Source: Azospirillum sp. TSO22-1
GTDB taxonomy: Bacteria; Pseudomonadota; Alphaproteobacteria; Azospirillales; Azospirillaceae
Length of the DNA stretch: 64,000 nt
Direction: 5' to 3'
Assembly: GCF_003116015.1 (NCBI RefSeq)
Contig: NZ_LGQZ01000003.1
Coordinates: forward strand, 1-64,000
This document shows, in pieces, positions 36,021 through 44,456 of the stretch. A program made the position numbers and the translations under genes. The notes below the pieces were generated by a model. The model searched no databases. It had not been told where the DNA came from and saw only the letters and a program-made list of their open reading frames with translations. Positions within the stretch are counted from its first letter, which is position 1, and the number at the start of each line of letters is the position of its first letter.

Positions 36021-36106
36021 TCTCCCGGCTATGGGAGGCGTCGCACGCGGGCAAGGTCAGAAAACAGGCAAACCGTTGTTCTCAAACGGGCTCTCAGGCT
36101 TTCCCA

Positions 36107-36179
36107 CCGAATTCTCATTTTATGGGGTTTCGGTTCTCAGCTTATGGGGTGTTATTCCCAATTTATGCGTAAACCGACA
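36107..36179 (-). repeat. Right end of putative Tn7-like element, three transposase-type sites
   Basis: Read on the minus strand, the end starts TGTCGGTTTACGCATAA and then shows three related units of about 20 bases (tips at 36169, 36149 and 36127) spaced 21 and 22 bases apart. The second contains CCCCATAAGCTGAGAACCG. Left-end units at 9823-9840 and 9900-9920 match. Closely packed units at one end and spaced ones at the other is the Tn7 pattern. The tip lies two bases beyond the nrdJ stop codon. Confidence 0.55.
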
Positions 36180-36181
36180 GG

Positions 36182-38479
36182 TCACCCGCACTTCGAATAG
36201 CCGCACTCCGGGCAGAGGTCGCAGCCCTCCTGGCGGATCAGGCCGGGTTGGCCGCACTTCGGGCACTGCATGGCGCGCGGCGTGTCGCCGCCGGGGACCG
36301 GGCCGCCGGCCACCTTGCGCAAGACGCCGGTGTCCAGTCTCTCGTCGTCCACGGGCAGGAAGCCGGTGGCCTTCATGTGCTTTTCGATGACGTCGCCGAT
36401 AGCGGCGAGCAGCGACGGCACGTAGCGCCCCTGCATCCAAGCGCCGCCGCGCGGGTCGAACACCGCTTTCAACTCCTCGACCACGAAGCTGATGTCGCCG
36501 CCGCGCCGGAACACCGCCGAGATCATGCGCGTCAGCGCCACCGTCCAGGCGTAGTGCTCCATGTTCTTGGAGTTGATGAACACCTCGAACGGCCGCCGCC
36601 GCCCGGCCTCGACGATGTCGTTGATGGTGATGTACATGGCGTGGTCGCTGTCCGGCCAGCGCACCTTGTAGGTCTCGCCGGGCAGCGATTCCGGCCGGTC
36701 GAGCGGCTTCGTCATGTAGTGTACGACGCCGCCGGGGTCGGCCGGGAGCGGGGCCTGCGTCGGGGGGGCGGGCTTCGCCTCCTCCTTCTTCACGCTCAGC
36801 ACCGCGCCGGTCACCGGGTTCGGGCGGTAGGTGGTGCAGCCCTTGCAGCCCAGCGCGTAGGCTTGCCGGTAGACGTCCTTGAACGCCTCGAAGGGCAGAT
36901 CCTCCGGGCAGTTGATGGTCTTGGAGATCGAGCTGTCGACGTATTTCTGCGCCGCCGCCTGCATCACCACATGCTCGCTCGGCGTCAGCGACTGCGCGTC
37001 CACGAACCAGTCCGGCAGCGGCGCGTCGGCGCCGAAGCGCTCGCGGAACAGGCGGTAGGCGTGGTCGCTCACCTCCTCCGTCCGGCGCGTGCCGTCCGGC
37101 ATCAGCACCGAGCGCTCGTAGGTGTAGGAGAACACCGGCTCGATGCCCGAGGAGATGTTGTCAGCGAACAGCGAGATGGTGCCGGTCGGCGCGATGGACG
37201 TGAGCAGCGCGTTGCGGATACCGTTCGTCGTGATGAGCGTCCGCACGTCGGGATCGAGCGCTTGCACCATCGGGGCGGCGAGGTACTTGTCCCTGTCGTA
37301 GAGCGGGAAGGCGCCCTTCTCCCCCGCCAGCTCGGCCGAGGCGCGGTAGGCCTCGTTCTGCACCACCGACAGCCAGTGCTCGGTCAGCGCCACCGCCTGC
37401 TGGCTGCCGTAGCGCACCCGGCACAGGATCAGCGCGTCGGCCAACCCGGTGACGCCCAGCCCGATGCGCCGCTTGGCCTGCGCCTCGTGCCGCTGTTCGG
37501 GCAGCGGAAAGCGCGAGGCGTCCACCACGTTGTCCATCATGCGCACGGCGGTGGCGACCAGCGTCTTCAGCCGTGGAATGTCGAGGTGCGCCGACTCGCC
37601 GAACGGATCGCGCACCAAGCTCGCCAAGTTGATCGAGCCGAGCAGGCAGGCGCCGTAGGGAGGCAACGGCTGTTCTCCGCACGGGTTGGTCGCGGAAATC
37701 TCTTCGACGTACCTTAGGTTGTTCAGCGCGTTGATGCGGTCGATGAAGATGACGCCCGGCTCTGCGTAGGCGTAGGTGGCGCGCATGATGCGGTCCCACA
37801 GCTCGCGGGCGCGCACTTCGCGGATGACCGTACCGTCGAACACCAGCGGCCAGGGGCAGTCGGCGTCCACCGCCTCCATGAAGGCGTCGGTCACCAGCAC
37901 CGACAGGTTGAACATGCGCAGCCGGCCGGGCTCGCGCTTGGCCTCGATGAAGGCTTCGATGTCCGGGTGGTCGCAGCGCAGCGTCGCCATCATCGCACCG
38001 CGCCGTGTGCCGGCCGACATGATGGTGCGGCACATGGAATCCCAGACGTCCATGAAGGACAGCGGTCCCGACGCGTCGGCACCGACCCCGCGCACCGGCG
38101 CGCCCTTGGGACGCAGTGTCGAGAAGTCGTAGCCGATGCCGCCGCCCTGCTGCATGGTCAGCGCCGCCTCGCGCAGGTGCGCGAAGATGCCGGCCAAGTC
38201 GTCCGGGACGGTGCCCATGACGAAGCAGTTGAACAACGTCACCGAACGCCCGGTGCCCGCCCCGGCGACGATGCGGCCGGCCGGCAGGAACTGGAAGCCG
38301 GACAGCGCCTTATGGAACGCCGGCTCCCAGCGTGCCGGGTCCGATTCGCAGGCCGCCAGCGCCTTGGCGACGCGCGCCCAGGTGTCTTCTATGGTTTTGT
38401 CCACAGGCTCGCCGGCCGCCGTCTTGAGGCGGTACTTCATGTCCCAGATCTGCTGGGAAATAGCGGCGATGCCGGACAT
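36182..38479 (-). CDS. nrdJ: Vitamin B12-dependent (class II) ribonucleotide reductase
   Basis: The 765-residue protein has the class II core: TNPCGEQPLPPYGACLLGS, GGGIGYDFSTLRP and AGTRRGAMMATL. Its C-terminal zinc ribbon has two CPxC pairs and ends GYSKCG. It reduces ribonucleotides to deoxyribonucleotides using adenosylcobalamin. The ATG at 38479 has a GGGAGGG site close upstream; the longer form adds only four residues. The stop is two bases from the putative transposon end. It is the chromosomal gene at the right border of the accessory block. Confidence 0.96.
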   Translation of the reverse strand: MSGIAAISQQIWDMKYRLKTAAGEPVDKTIEDTWARVAKALAACESDPARWEPAFHKALSGFQFLPAGRIVAGAGTGRSVTLFNCFVMGTVPDDLAGIFAHLREAALTMQQGGGIGYDFSTLRPKGAPVRGVGADASGPLSFMDVWDSMCRTIMSAGTRRGAMMATLRCDHPDIEAFIEAKREPGRLRMFNLSVLVTDAFMEAVDADCPWPLVFDGTVIREVRARELWDRIMRATYAYAEPGVIFIDRINALNNLRYVEEISATNPCGEQPLPPYGACLLGSINLASLVRDPFGESAHLDIPRLKTLVATAVRMMDNVVDASRFPLPEQRHEAQAKRRIGLGVTGLADALILCRVRYGSQQAVALTEHWLSVVQNEAYRASAELAGEKGAFPLYDRDKYLAAPMVQALDPDVRTLITTNGIRNALLTSIAPTGTISLFADNISSGIEPVFSYTYERSVLMPDGTRRTEEVSDHAYRLFRERFGADAPLPDWFVDAQSLTPSEHVVMQAAAQKYVDSSISKTINCPEDLPFEAFKDVYRQAYALGCKGCTTYRPNPVTGAVLSVKKEEAKPAPPTQAPLPADPGGVVHYMTKPLDRPESLPGETYKVRWPDSDHAMYITINDIVEAGRRRPFEVFINSKNMEHYAWTVALTRMISAVFRRGGDISFVVEELKAVFDPRGGAWMQGRYVPSLLAAIGDVIEKHMKATGFLPVDDERLDTGVLRKVAGGPVPGGDTPRAMQCPKCGQPGLIRQEGCDLCPECGYSKCG

Positions 38480-38681
38480 GGACCCTCCCAATGCGGCCGG
38501 ACCCCCGTGCCATCGGACGGGCGATCAAAGGGAATTTCGAGAAATTCCAGATATTTGTGCGCAGTCCCAGCAAGTGTAGGGACGGACCGTGGCGGGAGCA
38601 AGCCGTGGCGCGGCGGCCACGGCGTGCGGTGCGACGGCGGCAGGCGCATCTGTCCCCTTGACGGACCGATTGCCCACAATT

Positions 38682-38690
38682 TTATCCACA
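38682..38690 (+). promoter_or_regulatory. DnaA box upstream of nrdJ
   Basis: TTATCCACA is a perfect match to the DnaA-box consensus and lies in the 218-base gap between nrdJ and plsC. Ribonucleotide reductase operons are DnaA-regulated in E. coli, so a role in nrdJ control is plausible. A one-mismatch copy, TTGTCCACA, lies inside nrdJ at about 38397-38405. Confidence 0.5.
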
Positions 38691-38697
38691 GGGTTAC

Positions 38698-39474
38698 TCA
38701 GGAGGTGGTGGAAGCCATGGCGCCCTTGGGCTCCGGCCGCGGGCGCGCCGTCGGGGGGCCGCCCGCGGCGATCACGAGTCGGTCGGTGGCCTCCTCCAGG
38801 CGGGTCTCCATCTCCTGCATGAGCTGGGCGCGGGTCAGGCCCGGCGCGATGGGCGGCAGGATCTCGACCACGATGGTGCCCGGCTTCTTGAGGAAGCTGC
38901 GGCGTGGCCAGTACAGGCCGGAGTTGAGCGCCACCGGCACGACCGGCAGCTTCAGTTCGTCGTACAGCACGCCGACGCCGACGCGGTAGCCTACGTACCG
39001 GCCCGGAGCCACCCGCGTGCCCTGGGGGAAGATGACGATGGGCCGGCCCTCGGCGACCACCGGCTTGGAGTTCTCGATCATCGACGTGAGCGCCCGGCCG
39101 CGCGCGCCGCGGTCGACGGCGATCATCCGCGACTTTTTGGCGTACCAGCCCCAGGTCGGGATCCAGGTCAGCTCGCGCTTCAGGATCACCGCCGGGTCGT
39201 GGAAGATCAGGTGCAGCTTCATCGTCTCCCACGCCGACTGGTGCTTGGCGGCGATGATGAAGGAGCCCTGGGCCGGCAGGTTCTCCAGCCCGCGCACCTC
39301 GTAGCGCAGGCCGAGGAAGGTGCGCTCCATCCAGGCGATGGAACTCAGATACCAGCGCACCACGGCCATCATCTGGTCGCGCGGCAGCAGCAGCATCCAC
39401 AGCAGGCCGACGCACATCAGCGCGGTCCAGACGATGAAGGCGGTGTTGAAGAGGAGCGAGCGGAGAAAGGTCAT
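38698..39474 (-). CDS. plsC: 1-acyl-sn-glycerol-3-phosphate acyltransferase
   Basis: This 258-residue membrane-bound acyltransferase has an N-terminal membrane segment (about 7-30), KHQSAWET (H-x4-E variant of the HX4D motif), IFPQGTR and VPVALNSG. It adds the second acyl chain in phospholipid synthesis, converting lysophosphatidate to phosphatidate. The C-terminal end is Pro/Arg-rich. It is co-directional with, and 12 bases downstream of, the YdcF gene in a ydcF-ftsX-ftsE group. Confidence 0.92.
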   Translation of the reverse strand: MTFLRSLLFNTAFIVWTALMCVGLLWMLLLPRDQMMAVVRWYLSSIAWMERTFLGLRYEVRGLENLPAQGSFIIAAKHQSAWETMKLHLIFHDPAVILKRELTWIPTWGWYAKKSRMIAVDRGARGRALTSMIENSKPVVAEGRPIVIFPQGTRVAPGRYVGYRVGVGVLYDELKLPVVPVALNSGLYWPRRSFLKKPGTIVVEILPPIAPGLTRAQLMQEMETRLEEATDRLVIAAGGPPTARPRPEPKGAMASTTS

Positions 39475-39486
39475 CGGCGGAAACTG

Positions 39487-40128
39487 TCAGGAATCGAGGG
39501 CTTTCTCAAGCTGGTAGCGCAGCAGCGCCACCAGATATTTGTTGTACTCGGTGGCCAGCAGGCTGGCGGTGCCGGGCCAGCGCCACCACTCCGCAAGGTG
39601 GACGTTGGCCGGCGCCACCGCGTGCGGCACCACCGCGGTGCGGGGCGCCGCCATGGCGAACTCCAACAGGCTGCGCCGCATGTGGTAGTTGGCGGTGACG
39701 AGGCGCAGCGACGCGTACCCCTGCTCCTCCATCCAATCGGCCGTCTCGAAGGCGTTGCCCACGGTGTCGGCGGCGGCGTAGCCCAGCACGATGCAGCACT
39801 CCACCTTGTCCGGCGACAGCTGCGACAGGTTCAGCAGCTCCTTCACGTCGACGCTGGAGTAGACGCCGGAGACGAACAGCTTTTTGGCCAGCCCGGCCTT
39901 CAGCAGATCCAGCCCGGTGGACAGCCGGCCGCTGCCGCCGGTCAGCACGACGATGGCGTCGGTGTGCTCCAGCGAGTCGAGGGCGGCGGCGCCCGGCGGC
40001 TCGCGCGGGATGGTGCCGGCGAACCACACGAGGCCTCCGGCCCACGCCGCGGCCAGCAGCAGCGCCACGACCGCCAGCCGGCCGAGCGTGCGCGCGACGC
40101 GGTCGCGGCGGCGGCGCGCCGGGCTCAC
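39487..40128 (-). CDS. YdcF/DUF218 membrane protein
   Basis: The 213-residue protein has one N-terminal membrane segment (LAVVALLLAAAWAGGLVW) and then the DUF218/YdcF domain: DAIVVLTGGSGRLSTGL, VTANYHMRRSLLEF and a C-terminal EYNKYLVALL. The GTG at 40128 overlaps the ftsX stop (GTGA), deciding the start. YdcF-like proteins are thought to act in envelope or polysaccharide metabolism, but the reaction is not established. It links ftsEX and plsC. Confidence 0.85.
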   Translation of the reverse strand: MSPARRRRDRVARTLGRLAVVALLLAAAWAGGLVWFAGTIPREPPGAAALDSLEHTDAIVVLTGGSGRLSTGLDLLKAGLAKKLFVSGVYSSVDVKELLNLSQLSPDKVECCIVLGYAAADTVGNAFETADWMEEQGYASLRLVTANYHMRRSLLEFAMAAPRTAVVPHAVAPANVHLAEWWRWPGTASLLATEYNKYLVALLRYQLEKALDS

Positions 40129-41027
40129 GGCATGGTCTCCAGGGTGCGCATCACCGTCCAGCGCGCGGTCAGCACCGCCAGAGCGCAGGCGATCAGCGGT
40201 ACCAGCGCCAGCGCCGCCCATTGCCCGACGGTGAGCGAGGCGTCGGGCAGCAGGCTGGCGCGCAGGGATCCGGCGGCGCGGGCGACGGCGAACAGCGTCA
40301 GCGCCGCCAGCCCCAGCCCGCAGGCGCCGCCGCGCAGGCACAGGCCCAGCACGTGCGCTTCGAACTGCCGCGAGACGTAGCGGTCCGGCGCGCCCATCAG
40401 GTGCAACAGTTCCACCACGTTGCGGTGGATGGCGAGGCCGGCGCGCACCGCGAACACCACCGACGCCACCGCGGCGGCGCCGACCAGCAGCACGATGCCG
40501 GCGGCGGCCAGCTCGACCGAGCCGGCGAAGGCGCGCAGGTCGGCCAGCCACGCCGCGTGGTCGTCCAGCGTCACCCCCGGCACGGCGGACAGCCGGCCTT
40601 GCAGCGCCGTGACATCGACCGGGCCGGAGGCCACCACGTCGACCAGCGTCGGCACCGGCAGCATCGGGTCCTTGGCGCCTTCGTGGCCCAGCCAGGGCTC
40701 CAGCAGGTGTGCCACCTGCTCCTGTGACAGGGCGGCGGCGCTGCGGATGCCGGGCGTGCCGCGCAGGATGGCCAGCGTTTTCTCCAGCCGCTCGGCCACC
40801 GGTGCGGCGCCGGGGCCGGACAGCGGCACCACCTGCACCGTCAGGCCGCCGGCCAGCCCGCTGTCCCAGCGTCGCGCCATGTCCGACACCACCAGCGCGC
40901 CGGCCAGCGCCAGCGCCGCCAGATAGACCATCACCGCGGTGATCAGTAGCAGGAAGCGCGCCGTCGGATCCTTGGCGAGCGGCAGGTCGAAGCGCTTGCG
41001 GAAGGGCAAGGCGGAGAGGGCGGCCAT
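40125..41027 (-). CDS. ftsX: Cell division ABC transporter permease FtsX
   Basis: The 300-residue protein has a membrane segment (about 24-45), a periplasmic domain and three C-terminal membrane segments, the FtsX layout. It interacts with FtsE to control septal amidase activation. The ATG at 41027 follows a GAGGA site. A GTG at 41039 overlapping the ftsE stop is an alternative. Confidence 0.9.
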   Translation of the reverse strand: MAALSALPFRKRFDLPLAKDPTARFLLLITAVMVYLAALALAGALVVSDMARRWDSGLAGGLTVQVVPLSGPGAAPVAERLEKTLAILRGTPGIRSAAALSQEQVAHLLEPWLGHEGAKDPMLPVPTLVDVVASGPVDVTALQGRLSAVPGVTLDDHAAWLADLRAFAGSVELAAAGIVLLVGAAAVASVVFAVRAGLAIHRNVVELLHLMGAPDRYVSRQFEAHVLGLCLRGGACGLGLAALTLFAVARAAGSLRASLLPDASLTVGQWAALALVPLIACALAVLTARWTVMRTLETMP

Positions 41028-41035
41028 GGTGGTCC

Positions 41036-41716
41036 TCACGCCCAGCTCGACGCGGACTGGTGCAGCACGTGCAGCCGCCCGTTCTCCAGGTGCAGGCGGG
41101 GGTGCTCGAAGCGGCGGATCAGCGTCTCGTTGTGGGTGGCAATCACCACGGTGGCGCCCAGCTTGTGCATCTCCTCGAACAGGTAGAGCAGGCGCATGCC
41201 GATGCCATCGTCGACGTTGCCGGTCGGCTCGTCGGCCAGCAGCAGGCGCGGGCGGTTGATGACGGCGCGGGCGATGGCGACGCGCTGCTGCTGCCCGCCT
41301 GAGAGTATCGACGGCCTGGCGTCCAGGTGGTTGCCGAGTCCGACCCATTTCAGCAGTTCGGTGCAGTGCTCCACCACCTCGTTCTCGCCGGCTCCCGCCA
41401 TGCGCAGCGGCAGCGCCACGTTGTCGAGCGCCGAGAGGTGGTCCAGCAGCGCGAAGTCCTGGAACACCACGCCGATCTGGCGGCGCAGCTCCGGCAGGTC
41501 CTCGCGCTTCAGGCGGGCGATGTCCTGGCCGAAGACGGAGATCAGCCCGCGCGACGGGCGGTGCGCCAGGTACATCAGCTTCAGCAGCGACGATTTGCCG
41601 GCCCCGCTCGCCCCCGTCAGAAAGTGGAAGGAGCCGGGCATCAGCGTGAAGGAGATGTCGCGCAGCACCTCCGGTCCGGTGCCGTAGCGCAGGCCGACGT
41701 TCTCGAAACGAATCAC
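41036..41716 (-). CDS. ftsE: Cell division ATP-binding protein FtsE
   Basis: The 226-residue ATPase has Walker [10 protein letters not shown], signature LSGGQQQR, Walker [13 protein letters not shown] and switch histidine ATHNE. It starts at GTG 41716 ([12 protein letters not shown]). FtsE powers FtsX and recruits it to the Z ring. It is divergent from the zinc-ribbon protein gene at 41870. Confidence 0.93.
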   Translation of the reverse strand: MIRFENVGLRYGTGPEVLRDISFTLMPGSFHFLTGASGAGKSSLLKLMYLAHRPSRGLISVFGQDIARLKREDLPELRRQIGVVFQDFALLDHLSALDNVALPLRMAGAGENEVVEHCTELLKWVGLGNHLDARPSILSGGQQQRVAIARAVINRPRLLLADEPTGNVDDGIGMRLLYLFEEMHKLGATVVIATHNETLIRRFEHPRLHLENGRLHVLHQSASSWA

Positions 41717-41869
41717 GTGTGCGCACCGTGCGGTTGAGCAGCGCCCCGGCGCACGATGCAACGGCCGCAAAGCGGCGTCCAGCGCCGCGCCGAGGGGGCT
41801 TCCTTGCTTCATACCGCATGAGTCCATATAAGACTCCAGCAATTTCCGTGACCGCGGCGCTCCCCCGAC

Positions 41870-42511
41870 ATGCTGATCACCTGCCCCAACTGCTCCACGC
41901 GGTACACCGTCGCCGACAAGGCGGTGCCGTCGCAGGGGCGCAAGGTGCGCTGCAAGAGCTGCGGGCACGTGTGGTACCAACGCCCGGTGGTCGAGGAGCC
42001 GGAGCGCACCCTCCTCGCCGAGGACCTCGCTCCGCCCCGCCGCCCGGCGGCGAAGCCGGGCAAGGTGAAGAAGCCACTGTCGCGTGGAGTCGTCGCCGGC
42101 TGGGCGGCGTTCGCGGTGCTGCTGGCGGCGATCCTGGCCGGGGGCTACTTCGGGCGCGCCCATGTGGTGCGGCTGTGGCCGCCGGCGGCGCTGCTGTACG
42201 AGACCGTCGGCTTGGCCGTGGACCCGCCGGGGACGGGGCTGCAGTTGCAGAACGTCCGCTCCGAGCAGCGCGCGGAGAACGGCGCCACGCTGCTGGTGGT
42301 GGAGGGACAGATCCTCAACGCGTCCGACGTGATGCGCCCGGTGCCAAAAGTGCGCGCGGTGTCGCTGGGCTTCGACCGCAAGCCGGTGCAGACCTGGACC
42401 ATCGAGACCACGTCCGACCAGCTCCTGCCCGGCGAGATCGCCACCTTCCGCTCCACCCAGCGCGACCCTGGAGCGGTTGCCGAGGTGATGGTGACGTTCG
42501 AGGGCGGGTGA
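41870..42511 (+). CDS. Zinc-ribbon and DUF3426 membrane protein
   Basis: This 213-residue protein starts with the MJ0042-type zinc ribbon MLITCPNCSTRYTVADKAVP, then CKSCGHVW. A membrane segment (about 72-97) and a DUF3426-like periplasmic domain (about 115-213) follow. Such proteins are common next to ftsE in alphaproteobacteria. The role is not established, but the architecture suggests envelope sensing. Confidence 0.85.
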   Translation: MLITCPNCSTRYTVADKAVPSQGRKVRCKSCGHVWYQRPVVEEPERTLLAEDLAPPRRPAAKPGKVKKPLSRGVVAGWAAFAVLLAAILAGGYFGRAHVVRLWPPAALLYETVGLAVDPPGTGLQLQNVRSEQRAENGATLLVVEGQILNASDVMRPVPKVRAVSLGFDRKPVQTWTIETTSDQLLPGEIATFRSTQRDPGAVAEVMVTFEGG

Positions 42512-42555
42512 CGGGGGCTTCGTCACCCCAGGTGTCGCGCCACCAAGACAACAGT

Positions 42556-42696
42556 CACACGGATTTCACGGATTTTGGCACGGGTTGCACGGATTTTCTT
42601 CTTCGTGCCCAGACCACAGCTTACTGGTAGGCCAAGGTCTCGTATAAGACAGTAGATCCGTGCAATCTGTGTCTCAATCCGTGCAATCCGTGCGGA
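42556..42696. repeat. Palindromic intergenic repeat of CGTGCAATCC/GGATTGCACG units
   Basis: The left arm (42556-42597) contains three ACGGATTT-type units, and the right arm (42655-42696) contains reverse-complement units such as ATCCGTGCAAT. The two arms can fold over a loop of about 57 bases. It lies between two convergent genes. The pattern belongs to a widespread class of intergenic repeats; I cannot tell whether it is mobile. Confidence 0.75.
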
Positions 42697-42720
42697 ATCT
42701 TGTTTTCACTACAGTGCGGA

Positions 42721-43875
42721 TCACCGCTTCCACGCGATCAGCCGCCGCGCCGCCTCGGCGATGGTCTCCTCCGCTCCCGCGAAGCTGAAGCGCATGAAGC
42801 GCCGGCCGCGCGCCGGGTCGAAGTCGATGCCGGGCGTGGCGGCGATGCCGGTCTCGGCCAGCAGACGCTTGCAGAACGCCTCCGAATCGTCGGTCATCGC
42901 CGAGACGTCGGCGTAGATATAGAAGGCGCCGTCGGCCGGGGCGATCCTGTCGAAGCCGGCCTTCGGCAATTCGCGCAGCAGCAGTTCGCGGTTGCGGGCG
43001 TAGCGGGCTACGTGGCGGTCCAGCTCCTCGGTGCAGTCGAAGGCGGCCACGGCGGCCATCTGCGACAGCGTCGGCGCGGAGATGAACAGGTTCTGCGCCA
43101 GGCACTCCACCGAGCGCACGAGCGACTCCGGCAAGATCATCCAGCCCAGCCGCCAGCCGGTCATCGAGAAGTACTTGGAGAAGCTGTTGACCACCAGCGC
43201 GTCCAGGCTGATGGCGGCGGCGGTCACCGCCTCGGTGCCGTAGGTCAGGCCATGGTAGATCTCGTCCGACACCAGCCGCACGCCGTTGCGCGTGCACCAG
43301 TTGGCCAGTTCGGTCAACTGGGCGCGCGACAGCATGGTGCCGGTCGGGTTGGCCGGGCTGGCGACGATCAGGCCCTTGATGGGCTTGTCCAGCGCCTCCA
43401 GCATGGCGACGGTCGGCTGGAAGCCGGTCTCCGGTCCCGCCTCGATCTCCACCGGCTCGACGCCGATGGCGGTCAGCGTGTGGCGGTAGGCGGGGTAGCT
43501 GGGCGAGGCCATGGCGACGCGGTCGCCCGGATCGAAGGCCGCCAGGAAGCCCAGCTGGAACGCGCCCGAGGAGCCGACGGTGACGGCGATCTGGCTCTCC
43601 GGGATCTCTACGCCGTAGCGGTCGCGGTACCAGCGCGCGATGGCGGCGCGCAGCGGCGGGATGCCCAGCGCGTCGGTGTAGCCGAGCTTGTCGGAGGTCA
43701 GCGCGCGCTGCGCCGCCGCGATCACCCCCTGGGGGGCGCCGGTGGACGGCTGGCCGACCTCGAGGTGCAGCACCTCCAGTCCGGCGCGCTCGCGCTCGAA
43801 GGCGGCGCGCATGACTTCCATCACGAAGAAGGGAGGGATCTGGCCTCGTCGGGAGATTCCAACCACGTCGGACAC
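42721..43875 (-). CDS. Class I/II pyridoxal-phosphate aminotransferase
   Basis: The 384-residue protein has the PLP lysine in NSFSKYFSMTGWRLGW, the Asn/Pro turn PANPTGT and SDEIYHGL. It resembles the broad aspartate/aromatic aminotransferase group (AspC/PatA-like). It transfers an amino group between an amino acid and 2-oxoglutarate, but the substrate is not determinable. Its 5' end faces the cytochrome-like gene, so the genes diverge across a 191-base gap. Confidence 0.88.
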   Translation of the reverse strand: MSDVVGISRRGQIPPFFVMEVMRAAFERERAGLEVLHLEVGQPSTGAPQGVIAAAQRALTSDKLGYTDALGIPPLRAAIARWYRDRYGVEIPESQIAVTVGSSGAFQLGFLAAFDPGDRVAMASPSYPAYRHTLTAIGVEPVEIEAGPETGFQPTVAMLEALDKPIKGLIVASPANPTGTMLSRAQLTELANWCTRNGVRLVSDEIYHGLTYGTEAVTAAAISLDALVVNSFSKYFSMTGWRLGWMILPESLVRSVECLAQNLFISAPTLSQMAAVAAFDCTEELDRHVARYARNRELLLRELPKAGFDRIAPADGAFYIYADVSAMTDDSEAFCKRLLAETGIAATPGIDFDPARGRRFMRFSFAGAEETIAEAARRLIAWKR

Positions 43876-44028
43876 CTTGTGCGCTGGGAATGGGAAAGGC
43901 GCGATTCATAGCGTGCGGGGCTGCAGGCCGCCACCCCCAACCAAAGGCGGGGGGCGGTCTGCGACCTTCGGCTCTGTGACAATCCGCATCCTGGGGGCGA
44001 CTCGCGGCTCAATCTTACAGTTAGAAAA

Positions 44029-44043
44029 CTACCCAAAGGGTAG
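44029..44043. promoter_or_regulatory. Hairpin CTACCC-AAA-GGGTAG upstream of haem-protein gene
   Basis: A perfect six-pair inverted repeat with a three-base centre ends 24 bases before the ATG at 44067. It could be an operator or a leader-RNA hairpin. An AGGAG ribosome site follows it. The function is unknown. Confidence 0.4.
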
Positions 44044-44066
44044 CTGTCCTAACGCAGGAGAGCACA

Positions 44067-44435
44067 ATGCGCGCAGGTCTCATCGCCGCCGTCCTGTTGC
44101 TGGCGGCTTCCGGCACCGCCCAGGCGAAGGATCCCCCGGTCAGCTTCTCCGAGGACATCCATCCCATCCTGCAGATCCGCTGCCAGAGCTGCCACCAGCC
44201 CGGCGGCGACGGCTTCGAGAAGAGCGGCTTTGACGTCCGCAGCTACGACGGCATCATGAAGGGCACGAAGTTCGGCCCCATGGTCGTCGCCGGCGACCCG
44301 ACCACCAGCAACCTGCTGATGCTGCTGGACGGCAAGGTGCAAGGCCTGCAGATGCCGCACGGCAAGCGCAAGCTGTCCACCTGCGACCGCGACCTGATCC
44401 GCAACTGGATCAAGGCCGGCGCCAAGAACAACTGA
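44067..44435 (+). CDS. Small periplasmic c-type cytochrome-like protein
   Basis: The 122-residue protein has a signal peptide (cleavage after AQA, about residue 20) and one haem-binding CQSCH, followed by a planctomycete-type cytochrome pattern (SFSEDIHPILQIRC and LIRNWIKAGA). A His/Met-like MPHGKRKLS segment may supply the second ligand. It is probably exported and binds covalent haem c. No partner oxidoreductase is adjacent. Confidence 0.82.
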   Translation: MRAGLIAAVLLLAASGTAQAKDPPVSFSEDIHPILQIRCQSCHQPGGDGFEKSGFDVRSYDGIMKGTKFGPMVVAGDPTTSNLLMLLDGKVQGLQMPHGKRKLSTCDRDLIRNWIKAGAKNN

Positions 44436-44456
44436 CCCGCGTGCTGCTGTCCCGCG

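Larger units (their letters stand above)
34774..36059 (+). mobile_element. Complete IS3-family insertion sequence
   Basis: The element runs from TGACC to GGTCA with 35-bp perfect terminal inverted repeats (34774-34808 and 36025-36059) and two overlapping reading frames for the transposase. Length (1286 bp), TG/CA tips and frame arrangement fit the IS3 family. The flanking three to five bases do not match, so target duplication is not visible. It lies 120 bases inside the putative right end of the Tn7-like block. Confidence 0.93.

Noticed and set aside
34774..36059. Whether the IS3 element disrupts a gene
   Set aside because: The flanks (34708-34773 and 36060-36106) do not join into an open frame, so no interrupted gene can be shown.
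41870..42511. Considering the zinc-ribbon protein a cytoplasmic transcription factor
   Set aside because: A membrane segment follows the zinc ribbon and the C-terminal half fits DUF3426, so an envelope protein is better supported.
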